Shown: positions 62,717 to 64,000 of the stretch, in pieces | Position numbering within the stretch: the stretch's first letter is position 1 | Layout of the letters: the number at the start of each line of letters is the position of its first letter | Assembly: GCA_036267355.1 (NCBI GenBank) | Contig: DATAWG010000025.1 | Coordinates: 83,801 to 147,800 of the forward strand | Direction of reading: 5' to 3' | DNA from: Pirellulales bacterium | GTDB taxonomy: Bacteria > Planctomycetota > Planctomycetia > Pirellulales > DATAWG01 | DNA length: 64,000 nucleotides | Position numbers and translations under genes: made by a program | The notes under the pieces: generated by a model | Databases searched by the model: none | Told to the model about the DNA's origin: nothing | Seen by the model: only the letters and a program-made list of their open reading frames with translations

Positions 62717-63526
62717 ATGCCGAACTTCATCTGCTCGACATGCGGAACACAATACGCCCAGACCGTTGATCCGCCGCACGCCTGCGCTATCTGCGATGAT
62801 GACCGGCAGTACGTGAAGGCGACGGGCCAACAGTGGACAACGCTGGACCGCTTGCGGTTGAGCCATCGAAACTCGATCCGATTCGAGCGGTCCGGCCTGA
62901 TTGGCATCGGCATCGAGCCTCACTTCGCCATCGGTCAGCGGGCGCTATTCTTGCGAACGCCGGGCGGAAATATCCTTTGGGACTGCGTTTCCTTACTCGA
63001 TCCAGCTATCGTCGAGATGATCAACGCACTCGGCGGCATTTCGGCGATTGCCATCTCGCACCCGCACTATTATTGCTCAATGGTCGAATGGAGTAGGGCT
63101 TTCGGCGACGTGTCGATTTATCTTCATGCTGACGATCAACAGTGGATAATGCGACCCGATAAGGCCGTCGTATGTTGGACAGGCGAAACGAAGCTGTTGA
63201 GTGCGGGTCTGACGTTGATCCGCTGCGGCGGGCACTTCGACGGCGGCACCGTTCTTCATTGGCAAGGCGGCGCTGGCGGCAAAGGATCACTCTTGACGGG
63301 CGATATCATCCAAGTTGCTCCCAATCGAACACACGTCAGCTTTATGTACTCTTATCCCAATTACGTGCCGCTGTCGGCGTCAGCAGTCGACCGGATCGTC
63401 AAGGCGGTCGAGCCATTCGACTACGACACGGTCTATGGAGCATTTTGGGATACAGTGATCGAACGGGATGGCAAGGCGGCGATTCTGCGCTCCGCGGAGC
63501 GTTATTTGCAGGCCATCGGTGATTGA
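62717..63526 (+). CDS. Metallo-beta-lactamase-fold hydrolase with N-terminal zinc ribbon
   Basis: A 269-residue cytosolic protein. Residues 6-26 carry two CxxC pairs (CSTC and CAIC), a rubredoxin-like zinc ribbon. A metallo-beta-lactamase domain follows: HPHYYCSMVEW replaces the HxHxDH motif, and GGHFDGG and LLTGDII supply later ligands. The altered motif matches a subgroup with HPHYY wording; the substrate is unknown. The ATG at 62717 has GGAA upstream. Confidence 0.85.
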   Translation: MPNFICSTCGTQYAQTVDPPHACAICDDDRQYVKATGQQWTTLDRLRLSHRNSIRFERSGLIGIGIEPHFAIGQRALFLRTPGGNILWDCVSLLDPAIVEMINALGGISAIAISHPHYYCSMVEWSRAFGDVSIYLHADDQQWIMRPDKAVVCWTGETKLLSAGLTLIRCGGHFDGGTVLHWQGGAGGKGSLLTGDIIQVAPNRTHVSFMYSYPNYVPLSASAVDRIVKAVEPFDYDTVYGAFWDTVIERDGKAAILRSAERYLQAIGD

Positions 63527-63546
63527 CCGGCAGAAGAGGCATCACC

Positions 63547-63837
63547 ATGAATGACGCTTTTCAAAAGAGGGTCAGAGCAGCAGCCGTCGCCGGATGGTGG
63601 ACGGTGCTGATCGCCATTGGGTTTCTAACCCTGGTTTGGTTCGTATTTCTCGGCCTCATGTCAGCTCGACCGCCTTGGTTTCAATCGCTCCTTGGGCCTG
63701 GCGTCAGTTGGGAGTACGTTCAGAATGTTGGATTTTGGATCGTCTCGATATTCAAGATGTGCATTTGGCTGATGGCCCTGGTGGTCGTTTGGCTCACGCT
63801 ATGGGCCAGGCAGTTGCGGAAAGGATCGGGCGTCTGA
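63547..63837 (+). CDS. Small two-segment membrane protein
   Basis: A 96-residue protein with two hydrophobic helices (about 13-36 and 58-84) and a basic end. No family is recognised. It follows the hydrolase gene by 20 bp and has AGAAGAGG upstream, so it is probably expressed with it. Confidence 0.7.
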   Translation: MNDAFQKRVRAAAVAGWWTVLIAIGFLTLVWFVFLGLMSARPPWFQSLLGPGVSWEYVQNVGFWIVSIFKMCIWLMALVVVWLTLWARQLRKGSGV

Positions 63838-63853
63838 CTGAGGGAGAAAACTG

Positions 63854-63964
63854 ATGGCCAACAAAGGTCGAGGCATGGTGCGGCAACCAGCGACGAAATC
63901 GCCGAAGATGCAGAAGAAGATGGCGAAGAACAAGATTGCCGCAAGACTTGGAAAGAAAAAATGA
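63854..63964 (+). CDS. Very small basic protein (36 residues)
   Basis: An open frame ATG...TGA encoding 36 residues with 12 lysines and three arginines, no hydrophobic segment. GGGAGA lies seven bases upstream, and it overlaps the next start by four bases (ATGA), which argues for a real gene. A nucleic-acid-binding role is only a guess from its charge. Confidence 0.55.
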   Translation: MANKGRGMVRQPATKSPKMQKKMAKNKIAARLGKKK

Positions 63965-64000
63965 TCCTGTTCATCGACGAGGATCGAGCCTACCTGTCCT
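63961..64000 (+). CDS. Start of a further gene, cut by the window edge
   Basis: The ATG at 63961 overlaps the preceding stop and opens MILFIDEDRAYLS, 13 residues, before the window ends. The segment is too short for assignment. Confidence 0.4.
   Translation, partial: MILFIDEDRAYLS

Noticed and set aside
62320-62769. 149-codon open frame before the hydrolase gene
   Set aside because: It overlaps the hydrolase start, has no ribosome site and reads as low-complexity sequence with one chance hydrophobic stretch.

Overview
The window is high-GC bacterial DNA and reads as a planctomycete, probably of the Pirellulales type. The inference rests on gene content. There are many secreted proteins with PQQ-type beta-propellers, NPCBM and DUF1080 domains, two Gfo/Idh/MocA oxidoreductases (one Tat-exported), a relic that looks like a sulfatase, a HYExAFE-type protein, and a long MoxR/DUF58/VWA gene cluster. 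No rRNA gene is present.

Left edge (1-4.3 kb): three minus-strand genes match the JetA-JetB-JetC order of a Wadjet/Ept-type SMC plasmid-defence system. The SMC ATPase runs off the window, so the expected nuclease subunit JetD is not visible. From 4.3 to 13.9 kb there is a decayed sulfatase-like remnant, an exported oxidoreductase, an SGNH hydrolase, an esterase, an NtrC-type response regulator with its histidine kinase, and a secreted thioredoxin-like protein. From 13.9 to 31.7 kb lies one long minus-strand cluster: SIMPL protein, prenyltransferase-like repeat protein, MoxR ATPase, DUF58 protein, two membrane VWA-type proteins, a large membrane protein, a coiled-coil protein and three secreted proteins. 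Between the DUF58 gene and the first VWA gene sits a foreign-looking block (26.4-27.6 kb) of 36-bp GC-rich palindromic tandem repeats, with one intact and one internally deleted DUF559 nuclease gene.

31.7-51.5 kb holds mixed metabolic and housekeeping genes: three PQQ propellers, an enolase-superfamily enzyme, a HYExAFE protein, an aminoglycoside-phosphotransferase-like kinase, rsmG, a metallophosphoesterase, a HemN-like radical SAM enzyme, an Lnb-like lipoprotein, a DUF1080 protein, a nucleotidyltransferase-HD protein, an oxidoreductase and a class III aminotransferase. 51.7-58.6 kb is a pstS-pstC-pstA-pstB phosphate-uptake operon. Its PstC carries a beta-propeller-like domain and its PstA a large insert. 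No phoU follows.

58.6-62.1 kb is accessory in character: a strong sigma70-type promoter without an obvious gene, a short inverted-repeat element, and a minus-strand array of about ten tRNA-like genes plus one half tRNA, split by an HNH endonuclease gene. Several of these tRNAs are structurally poor, and three read the arginine CGN box with GCG, TCG and CCG anticodons. The right end (62.7-64.0 kb) has a metallo-beta-lactamase-fold protein, a small membrane protein, a 36-residue basic protein and the first codons of another gene.

The two strongest candidates for something not yet described are the DUF559-plus-palindrome unit inside the MoxR cluster and the degenerate tRNA array with its embedded HNH gene. 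All calls come from reading the sequence. No database search, structure prediction or tRNA covariance model was run.
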